DNA of 64,000 nt, from positions 4,092,001 to 4,156,000 of the forward strand of contig JBANDB010000006.1 in the NCBI GenBank assembly GCA_037576215.1, in the 5' to 3' direction. Under the pieces are notes generated by a model. It was not told the origin of the DNA, did not search any database, and saw only the letters and a list, made by a program, of their open reading frames with translations. The position numbers were made by a program, and so were the translations under genes. The stretch is from Armillaria gallica. Taxonomy: Eukaryota > Basidiomycota > Agaricomycetes > Agaricales > Physalacriaceae. This document shows, one piece after another, positions 35,901 to 47,640 of this stretch; position 1 is the stretch's first letter; each line of letters opens with the position of its first letter.

Positions 35901-38082
35901 CCTGCAACAAATTTTGATCTTGCAATCACTTAGGGAGAATGCTCACGAAGATGTTGAGCACAGAGGAACAAAGTACGTTGTCATTCTTATTTCCCGACCC
36001 CGGTGTTCATTTCTCTGTAGGTTCTGGATCAACCGTCTTTATGAAGCTCTTCATCCTCCTTATCAAATTTTTGGTTCCATCTCTCACCTTGCAATTTCTA
36101 CGATTCCTGAGGCTCCGAAAGCATTGAACGTCGTGAGAGATTGGGTGCGAACACTTGTTTATGGCCGAGAATATCTCCCCAAGATGACCTTCCTCATGGA
36201 CGTGATGCGGACAGCTACCTTGGCCTTCACGTTTGACCGAAGTCAGTCGATTTATCTCAGAGATGCGGCATATTTCAGATTTCCTCCTCCATACATCTAT
36301 ATGCGTCAAGGCCGCCACCTTATTCTTCATGAACTTCTGTACTCAATGTCAGGAGCTCGAACGTCGTCTCTTACTATTGGCTTTCAATTTGTTGAGTGAG
36401 TCTGGGACCTGCCAACCTTCAATCCAGGCTGATGTTCTTTCTAGACACGTGGTAAAACAAAGATTGTCCATCAACATAGGTGTTCTGTGCGACTTTGTGG
36501 ATTTTCTTTGCAGCTCTGTCATTCTTTGTGGCGATCACTCAGGAACAATACTACCGCACAACGTGACTGTCCCTCGTAGCTGGCTTCTGCGCTTCCTGAA
36601 CTATGATTTTCCGCACTTCAACAAGGGGATACAAACAAACTATGATCACCTCCTTCTAGCGCCTATTTGGGATCTCCTGGAACAATTGCGTTTTGGTCGA
36701 GACTCTGGTAAGCCCCAGAAAATTATCATCCTTCGGTTTCTCATTCTCAAAATGTAGCGGAAAATCTCTTGTATGGGATTCGCAAGAATCTTTCGAACCT
36801 GCCATACCAAGTTCGTCATGTGTTCATCGCAAGGATGTAAGTCAACTGCCAAGTGGGTTGTCGCTATCTTTTCTGATTCTAATCCCCCATTAGATTCAGG
36901 GCCATCGGTCTATGTCAGTTTTCGCTTCCCCTGTGACTCGTGCCCTTGCTTATTTTACTGTGTAGTGGGCTGCAACATCCGCAATGATTCTCTCCGTAAC
37001 GATATTCGAAAGAGGATACTATCTTTTCAACAAGAACGCTCCCCTCTTTTTGATCGGTATGTGTCGCTGCTTTAGATGCACAAGCATAATATAACTTGAA
37101 TATAACACCTTTGTAGACACGTCAGCGCAGCGGGCGACTCATGGGATAAACTTGCAGACACTATCTGTGGTTCATTGAAAAATGATACCATGGATGAGAT
37201 GATACAGCTCTTTCACCGGAGCAGAGCCCCAACAAAAGTTTGCGCCTTGCCGGGAGTCCGTCAGCTTGTATACACTGATTTCACGGATATCCGAGCACAG
37301 TTCGGTCTTACCGCGTCTACTTCCACTCAGGCTAACTCACCCTACGTTAAGGTTCCTCAGCGGAAGGAGCCCGATGACAAAGCCAAGGAAGTTGAGGAGA
37401 CTGCCGGTGAGGACGCCGATGCTATTCCGGCACAAGAAATGACAACCCCAGATGCCACGGAAAGAGAGATCGCCGCTGCGTCCTTATTTCAGCGGGTGTA
37501 CAGGAAAGTGCTTCGTCATCGACGAGGTATAGCCAGAAGAGGGACCGCAGGTCTTCATGCTCAAATACATGCCGCATGCACCAAAGAAGTATCTCGACTT
37601 GGTGATAACCCCGGGATATACCTTCGCTTGTTTCTGGGCCCGCTGCCGCACATCTTGGTCTGTCTCGAGACAGTTCGTATCGATACGCTCAGCCAGAAGA
37701 AGAAGACAAAGGATAGGCTTAAACAGCCTTGCACTCCTATTGAGTATGAGGCACTTGGTGACATGTTGACACAGACAAAGTATGTATTTCTTGTCATTTC
37801 TACGAGCGATAACTGACACAGCTCACCAGCAAGGCGAACAAGGCTGCTATCAAACTACAAGAGCATCTCAGACCAAATTCCGCGTTCCACGAACGCCGCG
37901 ACAGAAAGGAGCTCCGGAAAATGGTGGAAGAGGCTAACAGTCTTATTTCGTCTCTCCCTTTCGAAACTTCCATGGACTTGTCGGATGACCTGTACCTCGC
38001 TGTCAGAGGGATTGTGACTGAACGTCCGTCCGTAGGTACACGCAAGAAGCCAATTCTCAATCACGATGACTTGTGTTACTGA
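29929..38082 (+). CDS. UvrD/Rep-like superfamily 1 helicase with TPR-like repeats (TRANK1-like)
   Basis: I traced 36 exons joined by GT-AG introns of about 40-60 nt. They total 6,317 nt, one base short of a 2,106-codon frame. Key parts: an N-terminal domain with YPIVQPMK near 30776; Walker A GRSGTGKTTT, split by the intron 32057-32111 (around residue 485); motif II VDEVQD at 33104-33121 (around residue 735); NYRSHAGI near 33447; YESKGLEFND near 33846; and motif VI YVAITRARENVWI near 34146. After the helicase core come helical TPR-like repeats (34267-35241) and a long C-terminal region to the stop at 38080-38082. The missing base is in exon 28 near a T5 run at 35173-35177, where frame ...SDPTFL is left and RLDATFTERT continues. 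The gene is either recently disabled or affected by a sequence error. DNA or RNA substrate and cellular role are unknown. Confidence 0.85.
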
Positions 38083-38740
38083 TTCTTCTCTTTGTATTGA
38101 TCTGTCGCAGCAATATAAGTAACTTTCATTTGATAAACGATGCTCATCATGACCGTATAGGCAGTGTTCACCGCCTTGAATAGCTAAATGATCATCAGAT
38201 AAGTAATCCACGTGTCTTTTAGTCGGTTTGACAGTGGGAACGTACAAGTACTTCGTGGAAGATGTTGGTTCCAGTACAACGGCCACAGCGATAGCTATCG
38301 GTGGTAATCGTGCAGGAGCGGGTGCCAACTCCCAACTACGGGCGCGACTATGTTTGAGAAGGTGATCACTTCAGATCAAGCAAAGTCGGTTGCACGGCGT
38401 GGGTATATCCTTGATAGTAAGAATGGCAAATAAGAAAGCGACGGAAAGACGGCAATGATTTGTGAAGGGCCAGCCAATGTTTAATTATGGGCATGATAGC
38501 CAAACCGGTATCGTTCGAGTAAGCGATAAGCAAGGTTGGTTCAGACGAGCGACCATGACCATTTCTCTTTGCCGGGTTCTGGAACTGATGTTGCTACTTC
38601 CAGGCCTACGCCCATGAAGACATTGTGTTTTCTCGTACGGAGCTGGTATTGTTCCTCATCAGGTGTTGATGACTAGATGTAAGATGAAAAGCTGTCCTGA
38701 CGATGAACATCGGCAAGCCGTCGCAGTGGCCTGATATCGC
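38083..38740. other. Spacer after the helicase
   Basis: No gene was recognised. The first ~200 bases match part of the region after the helicase 3' fragment near 53300. The end of the spacer (about 38660-38740) matches the flank that precedes other oxidoreductase relics (GTTGATGACTAGATGTAAGATGAAAAG). Confidence 0.45.
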
Positions 38741-38759
38741 AGAAGGACGACAGGCAGCA

Positions 38760-40008
38760 ACTCTTCAAGAGTCACGGTAACACTATTTTCGGTCCTACGA
38801 GTGGCCATCGACACTCTACAAGCAATTGTTTCTTCATACCGCCATGTCTCCCAGCGGATGAAGCAGTCTCCCGGTGACCAATGCCGCTGCTCCATTCTGG
38901 TTGATCCCAGCGACGCCCGTCCAATAAGAAGGCTCGTGTGCAGCCCTGCCAGCATGCGTTGACATTGTAATTATCGAGTCAGGGATGACAGGCACGGCGT
39001 TTGCACGTATGCTACGTCGAAAGCGAGGGATTCTTGTTCTTGAGTCACAGCGCCAAACGGGGGACATGCCACACCACCGTTATACCACGATTAGCTTGAC
39101 TTGAAGAAAGAGAATGACGCAGAGACAGCGAAGCAGGCTCTCGTACCTGGACGAACTGATTAGTGTTGCGGAGGAGGAGGGCCTGACGGAAGAGAGCCAG
39201 TGTCACAAAGTGGATACGTATGGTGTCTTTTTTGATCCAGACGTGTTTGAGGGAGCCAAGGAGAAGCTGACGCTATCTGGAGGAGCTGCTGAGCGAGAAG
39301 GGTGGCTGGGGTACAATAGAGGGGCCGACGGGAATGTAGCTTGCGGACGGGGTATGCGGGGTCATCTCCACAACAGGCGCTCCTCAAGACTTACTCTTCA
39401 TTCCGAGTACGCCTTATCTTTCCATCCATGACAACATCGACCACACGCCCTGCGAGGATATCCACGCCAAATGCATCGTTCACGCTACCAATGGAATCGT
39501 TCCCGTGCGTGGACATATAACGGCACAGCGCGCAGGAACGGGCTTGGACGATGGATGGCTTGGAACGGGCTCGTGTGTTCTCTACCCGAGCGCGTCCGAG
39601 GATCGATGGGACTATCTGACAGGCACCCCATCCTTCTTTGATGCTGTGGGATATGCTGACGACAGCCAAGTCGAGTTTCGATTCTCGGCTTACTTTGGTG
39701 TGGCACTGGCAGCGTATTTCGGGAAATGGTGGGGAGACGAGTCGGCTGACGAGGCGCTTGAAAAAGGCGTGGTCTGGCGTTTTGGGCATCTCTGCGGATG
39801 GACTGTCGTGGGTTGGCAGCGTTCCTTCAAAGGTATCGGACGAGAGTGGATTGCGGCGGGTTATTCGGGCGAGGGAATGGTCCATGCCTGGATGGGTGGA
39901 AAGGTGTTGGCGTACATGGTGCTGGGGAAAGACGTTGATTGGCTCCCCGCTCCGTTTCGCGTCACAGAAAAAAGGTGGAGAAAGGCGAACATCGTGTCCT
40001 TGTTATAG
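38760..40008 (+). pseudogene. DAO-type FAD oxidoreductase relic with preserved C-terminus
   Basis: The N-terminal FAD motif region (about 38955-39010) is damaged: the GxGxxG codons read ESGMTG. A middle block from 39130 reads LDELISVAEEEGLTEESQC. A 168-codon frame at 39505-40008 carries the C-terminal half without interruption: RAGTGLDDGWLGTGS, PSFFDAVGYADD, FSAYFGVALAAYFGKWWGDE, IGREWIAAGYSGEGMVHAW and a tail ending RVTEKRWRKANIVSLL. This is the only copy in which the family's C-terminal segment and stop are continuous. The protein as a whole is still broken between blocks, and part of the substrate-domain segment around 39600 is deleted relative to the other copies. Confidence 0.75.
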
Positions 40009-40390
40009 CGTGTTTCACATGTTCTCTCGTACGCGTCGGGAATGTCCGAACAATCTATCCCTCTTACTACACTTCATAAATATGGACTGTGGGAACACCC
40101 ACATTTTGCGAGCGCAGGCAAGCACATAGACTGACTGGGTCCCTCCGGTAAATCCCGATGAACCGGACAATACCGGCGCCAGCAAGGAAACAGAAAGACG
40201 ACGACATATTCACTTTCACCCGTTGAAACGCTACATAAACATTATTTATACGCGCAAAAACAACACTGCAAAGTCTCAAAGTGATACGATAAGAAATGAA
40301 AGAGATACGACACAATGAAACGAGGAGGACGATGGCAAAAAAAGCTATCGGGGACCGTAACATTTGCACTTGTTTGGCACCCCGCACTGG
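40009..40390. other. Spacer with no recognised gene
   Basis: About 380 bases following the oxidoreductase C-terminus. A minus-strand 106-codon frame (40067-40387) has one hydrophobic stretch but resembles no family I know, and there is no splice context to support it. Confidence 0.35.
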
Positions 40391-42570
40391 ACTGGTCTCT
40401 CACACGTTAGCCAATTCTACTCGCTGCGCTCGCAAAAATATCCAAAGACCCGTCTCTCACTTTCGCACTCCCTTGCTCGGCGAGTCGATAAGGCGAGCTT
40501 GTGTAGATGATTTGTCACTGCTCTACATGGTCCCCTACCTCATTGCTGGGGTGCGAGATCTTCGACACCTCGCTGTTACCATGTATACTGTCCTTTCCTG
40601 TATGGAAGCAACGTAAGGCGTAAGGGGGGTCTGTTGCGTTGCCTATTTTGAACCTTCGTAAGGCATAAGGAGGGGGTTGTTGCTTACGAAGGAATCAAAT
40701 AAGGCCGAAAAGTAGCAAATTTTGCTCCCTGCGGGGCAAAATGTTGCCGGATTTAGGCAACATAAGGCCTAAAGCACCCTCGTTGCATATGCTGGAAGTA
40801 TTTGTAAGCGTAAGGGGTCCTCCGCCGTTGCTTCCATACAGGAAAGGACAGTACCATCCTCGCTGCTTGCACGCTGTGTCATCGGCGACTGATTCAGATC
40901 CTCGTACCTCCTGGGTTTGCTGAATATCCTGGTTCGGAGATCTTCAACGCATCAGGTCGCTCCAGACCTTCGGGTTGAGAGCAAACTGTCACTGTAAATG
41001 AAGAGATTACTTCCCAAGTTCAAAGGTGCCATTCTTTGACTGTGTGGTATTCCTGGAGCGCATCCGTCGGAAAACGTTAGCATGATTCCTGTACGTCTCC
41101 TTTTTTCAGCTTGCCGTCGTTGGGGGGAAACGATAGCGCCCAAAACCACACGCGCCGTAGAGGGTGAGGTCTACGCCTTTCTATGAACGATACTTACTGG
41201 GATAGGCTCTTCGTCTCCTTCATCCTCGACTCTGCTAGATATTTGTCCACTTATGCCGTTCAATTTGAAAGCCAGATCCAAAGCCTGACCGTGTAGCGAA
41301 GAGACGACTGGCATCCAAAGATCCCAGGGCCCGTTTTCCTCCTCGCTTCCTAATAAGACAGGCTGTTACCGCTCTCGCTCTCGTTTATCGCGTCGCGGCT
41401 CATGGTGCATTTCAGCTGCTGTTTATCGTCTTCTGGTGCAATCCGTTGTGGTAGTACGAGTTGCCTCGCTCGTAGACTTGACGTCTCGGGCCGGCTGACT
41501 CGTCCTTCCTTTTTTGGTTTGACATGTCTCTTCCTCTTACTCTTCCCTTATACACTTCGTTTTGCTGCCGTTCTCATTCACAGACTGGTATCCCCTTCCA
41601 ATGCAACACCATGTGGCTCTGGGATCGACGAGCACATGGATTCCATGCTTCTGCCTTTGGGCATCAATGCTCAAGATCAAGATACCAATGTTGAGGTAGC
41701 TCGCCTCACCAACAAAAGAGCTGTCTCGAACGCTGGCAGAAGGATTGGCATGGATCATATGGGAGTTGGCTGCTAATACCAGTATGTTACTCTCTTCTAA
41801 ATTCGCTTATTTCTCTCTCTAGTTTTCTTCCACCACTATTCCCCTCCCTACCCCATCTGACGCGAAGGACCAAGGCCGACGGCAGACAGATCTGGCTCGG
41901 AACGCGCTGGGAATTGAGCAACGACGGCTTGGACCACCGCTCGTACGCTGAGCGGGGCAGCGAGCTCTTCCTATTCCACAGTTGCACGTATCCCGGTCAA
42001 TCTTGCTCTTGCTCGAGGTTAAGGTCTGTAGCTATGATATCTGCCTTCTTCTGATATATTTCTTCTTAGATATAGCTAAATACACGAACATGCTATCATC
42101 TACAGGCTCTGGCGACGCAAGAGCACGCGTACGGCTACCCCTCGCCCGTTATCTGTACCTGTTTCATCAGAATTTGATTTTACCTTTCTTTCCTTCTTTC
42201 CCCGAGCACTGAGCCATCGAGCGAGCCCACGAGCCTTCAGAACCGAGCCTAGTAAGTGGTTTTATTGCTCTCTATACTGATTTACTTCCTAGATACATTT
42301 TCGTGTTGAGTAAACCTCAATTGTTCCCCACGCCCAGCCGATCCGCAAGCAACTCACGGCCTCGCACAATCGTCTACGTCCGCATCGACGTATACTGCGA
42401 CACCGTTTATATTAAACTCTCATCTCCAATTTGTCAAAGGTGCACATCACTCGAGCTCTCAGATAGGATGAAGCTACTCCTCCACTCGCACCAAATCTGT
42501 GATCGAGTCTTGTTCGCATCATGTTATCTGTTTGGATTCGTCATCTGACGGACGACGATGGTTGTCATAG
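40390..42570 (+). repeat. Repeat Z, copy 1 (unidentified duplicated block)
   Basis: The block is recognisable again at 51780-52260 and 62320-63480. Anchors are CGAGTCGATAAGGC near 40481 (compare 51841 and 62465), GATTCAGATCCTCG near 40891 (compare 62695), a GAAGAGACGACTGGCA stretch near 41300 (compare 63137) and AGGTGCACATCA near 42440 (compare 63297). Some frames look protein-like, for example LIAGVRDLRHLAVTMYT near 40540, but none is continuous in all copies and I cannot name a family. It is most likely a decayed gene carried along in segmental duplications. Copy 1 has acquired the MITE at 40586-40853. Confidence 0.5.
40586..40853. mobile_element. MITE with perfect 28-bp terminal inverted repeats
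   Basis: The 28 bases at 40586-40613, starting TACTGTCCTTTCCTG, are the exact reverse complement of 40826-40853. The element is 268 bp and has no coding capacity. The interior has AAGGCGTAAGG/CGTAAGGGG-type motifs and smaller palindromes (TTGCTTACGAAGG pairing with CCTTCGTAAGG). If the terminal TA on each side is taken as target sequence, the inserted unit is 264 bp flanked by TA, as for Tc1/mariner-type elements. That class assignment is an inference from the TA. Confidence 0.85.
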
Positions 42571-42790
42571 GACATCAGAGTCTAGCGAAACGCCCAAGAT
42601 TTCGACGCGTCAAACATTATCAAGGAGCCATAGACGTACAGCCCCAACCCCCCTGCTCAGAGATCAGGAGCCGCACTTGTCATGCCTAGCTTTGCCTGAC
42701 CAGTTCTGAGACCGATATCGATGTCGATGAACAGGAAAGCATGGAACTCAGACCTGTGGGACGACTCGAGATAACTGGTAGTCATGTTGT
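41770..42790. other. Region without a recognised gene, overlapping the end of repeat Z1
   Basis: Several short frames are present (for example 41982-42212 and 42303-42548). None resembles a known protein, and they do not join through convincing introns. Part of the stretch (about 42440-42570) belongs to repeat Z. The last 70 bases before 42813 are the 3' side of F-box gene 1. Confidence 0.35.
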
Positions 42791-42812
42791 TTTGTACTAC
42801 TCAAACATATTT

Positions 42813-44387
42813 CTAGACTATTCGGTCTTCATACTTCACAATGAACCTGTTTCTCTGGAGCGCTTGCCACCGTGATGCCAATGAAGGATCGTCAAATGTC
42901 AAAGGTTCATCTAGGTAAACCTCTTCTAACATTCCATCCTCTGTTTGACCCTTCATACGTGATTCCACCATCTGCAAGAGTATCATGTGGTCGGGAATCG
43001 ACTTCGAGTGCCGTAAATTGAGGGTACGGAGCTCTGGAAGGATATCGTTATTATTGCTCGAATGTGTAAGAGCAGAAAGGAGGTGTTCGTCGACAATCTT
43101 GGCTGAAACGCAGAGGTGTTCCATTTTAGTGGTGCGGGACAGCATGTCGACTAAACCGCCTTTTCCAACCTCGCTCCTGGGTGCAATCACTGTCAATTGT
43201 GGTATTCCATGACGTCGATGATGAGGCAGAATCTCCGGAAATACGAAAACAATGCTGTCACTGTCCTCGTTATCCAGAGTAAAATGTACACAAAACAGTG
43301 CCGGAAGCTCTAGAGATTCAAAAAGATAGGCAATGGAGGAGGGGGCCGCGCCGTCCCATTCGGAAATCATCAGATCGGTCAGCTCGGGCATCAAGATTGG
43401 GGAATTTAGGCGTTCGAAAGGCTTCAAGTCTTCAAAGTGTAGCCTCAGTTTTTCAATGTTGGGTGTCTTGCGCAAAAAGGAGAAGGTGTGTTTAACAAAC
43501 GGCCCGCAGATTACTAGCTCTGTTAGTGCTTTTCGCCATCTGGGAATAGACATGACGACATAGTGTTGACTCGATAAATAGGATGCGGAGGCTCTGGGCC
43601 ATCTCGAAGGTACGGATGGGCGCTTTAGCATCCTCTGGGAGTTCCATGCGGAGATAGTGAAGTGACTCGAGATATGATCCATAGGTCGAGAGCACCGCAA
43701 GGGACTTGGCAGGGATGCATGCATGCAAGTGCTTCTAATAAGGTATGGATGTTAGGAGGATAGGTAGAAGGCATGAGAAGATACATCGTTTATGCTCGAC
43801 AGTCTGATCGTCGGCTGACACCGATACGCCCTTTGAATGTGTAACCCAAGCATGAACCGGTGCAGACGCACATCTTTAGGCTTGCGGTACTGCTCAAAGT
43901 CTATGGAGAGACACTTCCACAATGATGCGGTAGACAAAGTCACTCTCCGCCAAGAACGACAGACTTGAGATATTGTCCATGGTGAGTGCCGCGAGTCAAG
44001 GGTGTTGAGTGTGTCCCGCTCCTTGAGGAGGTCGTAGACCTCATGGACACAAAACGAGAATATATGCCTCAGTACATCGTCGGGAATAGAGCGAATGGGG
44101 TGCAGCAATGTTTCAGCGGCACGCAGATTTTCCGTGACTTTTGCTTGACCGTCCAGAAGCGTGTTCAGCGCTTGCTGCACACGATCAATCTTCTCCTTCA
44201 AAACTGAAAGTAGCTCCGAAGATTCGGATACAGTCGCACGTAGGGATACCCGATCTGTTTCCAACAGGGAACCGTTGCATTTTAGTAACGTTTGGATTCT
44301 TGGATCGTCTGAAATTGACTTGGGAATATCAGGACACGAATGCAAAGAGCAGGCCGCGGATATCGGAGGGGAAGGGCGTGCTGCCAT
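42813..44387 (-). CDS. F-box protein with leucine-rich-repeat-like C-terminus (gene 1)
   Basis: Exon 1 (44387-43785) encodes a coiled-coil-like segment (SELLSVLKEKIDRVQQAL) followed by an F-box, LHPIRSIPDDVLRHIFSFCV, with SPWTISQVCRSWRRVTLSTA after it, the typical agaricomycete arrangement. A 50-nt intron (43784-43735) separates exon 2 (43734-42813), which carries LRR-like leucine spacing (LTELVICGPF, IEKLRLHFEDL, LRTLNLRHSKSI) to the stop. Exons 1 and 2 total 1,525 nt, one base more than a multiple of three. The frame ending STLCRHV and the frame resuming RWRKALTELV are separated by one extra base near 43558-43565. F-box proteins recruit substrates to SCF ubiquitin ligases through SKP1; the target is unknown. 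The gene is near intact but may be disabled by the frame break. Confidence 0.75.
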
Positions 44388-44399
44388 GGAAGAGATTCT

Positions 44400-44971
44400 G
44401 GATGCAAGTTACTAAATTTTCGTCATTTCAGAACATAGAACACATACGTGCAATCCAAAATGTTGTACGACCTAGCGCGATTTGACTGTATCAAATGGGA
44501 TTGGTTATCTTGAAAAGAGTTCTGCAAATGTCTATCAGATTAATCAAAAAGCCACTTGAGCTTCCAATTTAGAGACGCACATCACTGTGTCAGCGGCTGC
44601 TCAACAGAGCGACTCGATCCCTTGCTGTCGTAGAGCAGTGATAGGCTCTGTCCTGATATTTGAGTTACCAGGGTAGTAATACGTTTGAGTATCGCGACTC
44701 TGCAGACGATGGTAGACGGAACAAGATGTTAGAACTTAGAACGAAAGGAAAGTTGGAAAAGTGTCACGCTCGACATCTAATCACGTGCCTATGTGATAGT
44801 CGCGTCAGTCAATGTCACGTCAATTCCTGAGTCTACCCTCAGCCATCATCACCGACGAGCGAGGATAATCCTCTTTAGCGCTTACCTCACGATTTAGACT
44901 GGTGGAACGGTGCAGGCATGGATCCGTCTTTCTCCTATACAATGCCTCACGTCTAGGTATAATCTTCTCAT
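44400..44971. other. Intergenic region upstream of F-box gene 1
   Basis: Presumed promoter region for the minus-strand F-box gene. No recognisable elements or open frames of note were found in about 570 bases. Confidence 0.4.
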
Positions 44972-45299
44972 TAGGGGGGTCAGAGTACAGGATTATGAGC
45001 GATTATGAGAGCGATTATGAAGGCGATTATGCAACGATTATGAGTCCATAATCGTGGGAATAATCGACATCGGCCGTAATCGCATAACCTCCTCCGGAGG
45101 AGGTTATGCGATTATGAGCGATTATGGGGACGATTATGGCTTCGATGATTATGCCTCCTGCCTCATTTGGGGAAGCGACGTCACCGCGGGCTTCGAAGAA
45201 GCATTTCGACGGCGTCTCCGGCTCAAACAGCGGGCCCATAATCGTTTTCATAATCGTTCTTATAATCGAGGCATAATCGCCTACTCTGACCCCCCCTAT
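44972..45299. mobile_element. Foldback element packed with CATAATCG/CGATTATG motifs
   Basis: The left end TAGGGGGGTCAGAGTA (44972-44987) is mirrored by TACTCTGACCCCCCCTA at the right end (45283-45299), with one extra base in the run of C. The interior holds about sixteen copies of CGATTATG or its complement CATAATCG at irregular spacing. A second, central palindrome, CGCATAACCTCCTCCGGAGGAGGTTATGCG, lies near 45079-45108. The whole could fold into a long hairpin. It has no coding potential. The flanks are consistent with a TA target site, but this is weak. It lies between two minus-strand F-box genes, about 100 bases beyond the 3' end of F-box gene 2. Confidence 0.8.
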
Positions 45300-45398
45300 T
45301 GACCCGCAGTTGAAGTTGAATACAGTATGGTAACAAAGTAGCAATCTTGCGAACAAGTCGCTTCCCTCTCCAAAATCTCCACGCCCTTCTGGGTGCCT

Positions 45399-47092
45399 TC
45401 AAGACGACCCACCCCTTATCTGCTGATCCCTGCGCACCAGCTGACATGCCTCCAAAACCATAGACTTAACCTGATCCCATCCTTGCCCTCCACTAATCGA
45501 AACAAGGAAAGGGAACATCCCAACCAGAAAACGTGCCACGCTTGCGACGCGTGAAACACTCGTATTGGGAGACGAGAAAATGCGTAATCTGTGAGAAAGC
45601 GGGACATGATCGTCTCGGAGTGGGGCGTCATCATTGGGAAATGTGACGGGCATGGAAAGCTCGCTCAAATGAGGGCAGCTTTTTGCTAGAGTGCAGAGCA
45701 CTTCATATGTCGGACAAAATCCCTGGAGGACTGGGATAACGATGACTCTGATATCCGACCATGCAGGTGCGAGGAGAAGCTCGACGGTGTCGTTTTCCAA
45801 AGAGAGCATGCCGTTATAAGTGAATGCCCGAAGTTTACGAAGGCCGTAAAGCGGCTCAAAAACGGCCCTTGTAGATTCCCAATACTGCTGAGCCAATTGT
45901 CCGTAATATATCTGATATTTCAAGGACAGGGTCAGAAGAGAAGGAAATCGTGAAACGATCTCTGCATGAAAATCTTGCATGAACTCCCCAATCTCGTTAT
46001 AAGACTGGCTGTAGGCATCAATATATGTCAGGGAAGTCAGAGAACCTGGGTGAATCAGTCGAAGAATACGAGGCATCGACGAAACGTGAGCTGTGATGTG
46101 TAGAGATACGAGGGATCGGAATCCATCACGGGTCTGTCGGCTGTCGGTGGGCAGACTCTGGGAAATGATGATCTGGAGGTGTGCAAGGTCTGGAAATGAG
46201 GAAAGCTGGACTAAAAAATCGACGTCGGCGGGGTGCGACTCGATTTTCAATCTACGCAGCTTACGAAGACCGGAGAAGTTGGTGAAGGGGCAAATTGTTC
46301 CTAAAGGCCGGGGATTGTTTCCGTCTGGTACGCAGGATATGGTGAATGAACGAAGTGTTAGCAGCTTCCAGATGACTGTTCGTACAGATGCGGAAGCCGT
46401 GTCAATCACTGCATATGCAGGGAAAGCGATGGTAACATCATCCAGCAGAGGGCTGGCCAAAAAGAAAAGTATTGAAGTGTCGGCGGCAAAGTTCATGTCA
46501 ACAGCGAGCTTCTGTAAGTTGGGGAAGAGAGGTTTGCAATTCTCAGCAAGGCGCAGAAATATGGTGGATGAATGGATAGTGCGCAACTGTGCGTCGAGAG
46601 TGATAGAACGTATGCGGCGCGAGTACTGTTTGAATCGGACCCATGTACCATCCGATATGGTATCGGGAAGCATCTATAAAGATCAGGACCGATTCTGAGT
46701 GAAAGTGGAGGGCGACATACCCATAGTCCATTGTCTGGTGAGAAAGTACGAGGAAAGAGATACAGAAGTGGCTTCATCCCACGTATCTCCTGCCAGAGGC
46801 AATCAAGCGCTGTTTCAGAGACAGCATGGCATGTCAGTGCCAGAGAATAGAGAGAATGGACACGTATTCCATTCACAAGACCGCCGGGCGCTTGTTCGAT
46901 ATCCCAAAGATACTTACAAATGGAACCAAGCAGGTCGGCATTGTAGAGTGCTGCCGTAACCGGATCGTCATCGATTAAGTCTGCCACGTATTGAGATGAA
47001 AGACGGGGCGGAGAGGTAGGAGTGAAAGGAGTCTGAGGTCGAAGGAGCGAAGCAGGGAAATAGCACGCCTTGTGGCTGTCGTGAGGCATCAT
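45399..47092 (-). CDS. F-box protein with leucine-rich-repeat-like C-terminus (gene 2), intact
   Basis: Exon 1 (47092-46721, 372 nt) and exon 2 (46673-45399, 1,275 nt) are joined by a 47-nt intron (46720-46674, GTATGT...TTATAG), giving a continuous 548-residue protein. The F-box-like segment reads ADLLGSICKYLWDIEQ and then YSLALTCHAVSETALDCLW, followed by MKPLLYLF, a pattern typical of agaricomycete F-box proteins. The C-terminal part has repeated Leu-rich strands (LRKLRRLKIESHP, DLAHLQIIISQSLP, LRSLVSLHITAH-like), as in LRR substrate-binding domains. It probably acts as a substrate adaptor of an SCF ubiquitin ligase; the substrate is unknown. An in-exon GTAAGTATC near 46918 could be used as an alternative donor, but skipping there would remove the F-box. 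Confidence 0.8.
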
Positions 47093-47640
47093 GCATCATG
47101 GCTGAGTGTGAGAAATAGAAGCCATGAAAGCAAAATACCATAGACGCCGTGTAGACTTAGACTCCTGTATCATAATTGCTGATCATCGGGTTTCAAAGAG
47201 GTTTATGCAAACTGAATCGGTAGAGTATGACCTATTATCATCGGAGACTTCACCAGAGAGTAGAAACTCGGTATATGTGTTGGTGAAGGACATTGTCTGT
47301 CTGCGTGCTGCAAAGGACCTCGAGGAACCACGGGAGTCCGAGTTGAGAGAAGGAAAAACGGGCGAGTGAATCCTTGGATCGGTGGCGTCTCTTCACCACA
47401 TGGAGTTCATCGATGCTGAATCTAGCACACGGGAGCCCCCACTACGAGAACAAGAGCATGGGTAGGTCTCAAATTCAACGAGATATTGGTTGCTCGCAGG
47501 CACTTGTAACAACTTGTTAGAAGAACGAGAACGGAGTCGAGGGAGGCAATGGCTGGTGTCGAAGGGATGCTGAGATGAAGCAAACGAGTCCATGTCGGCA
47601 AATGATGCATTCATCCATCCAGCGGTGGTTATGACAGTCT
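47093..47640. other. Spacer upstream of F-box gene 2
   Basis: Presumed promoter of F-box gene 2 plus unassigned sequence. The plus-strand frame at 47124-47369 (81 codons, charged) resembles nothing known to me. The part from about 47640 onward matches 940-1090. Confidence 0.4.

Noticed and set aside
44991..45280. Regular CGATTATG repeats as a CRISPR array
   Set aside because: The repeats are only 8 bases, irregularly spaced, in both orientations, inside terminal inverted repeats, and the genome is eukaryotic.
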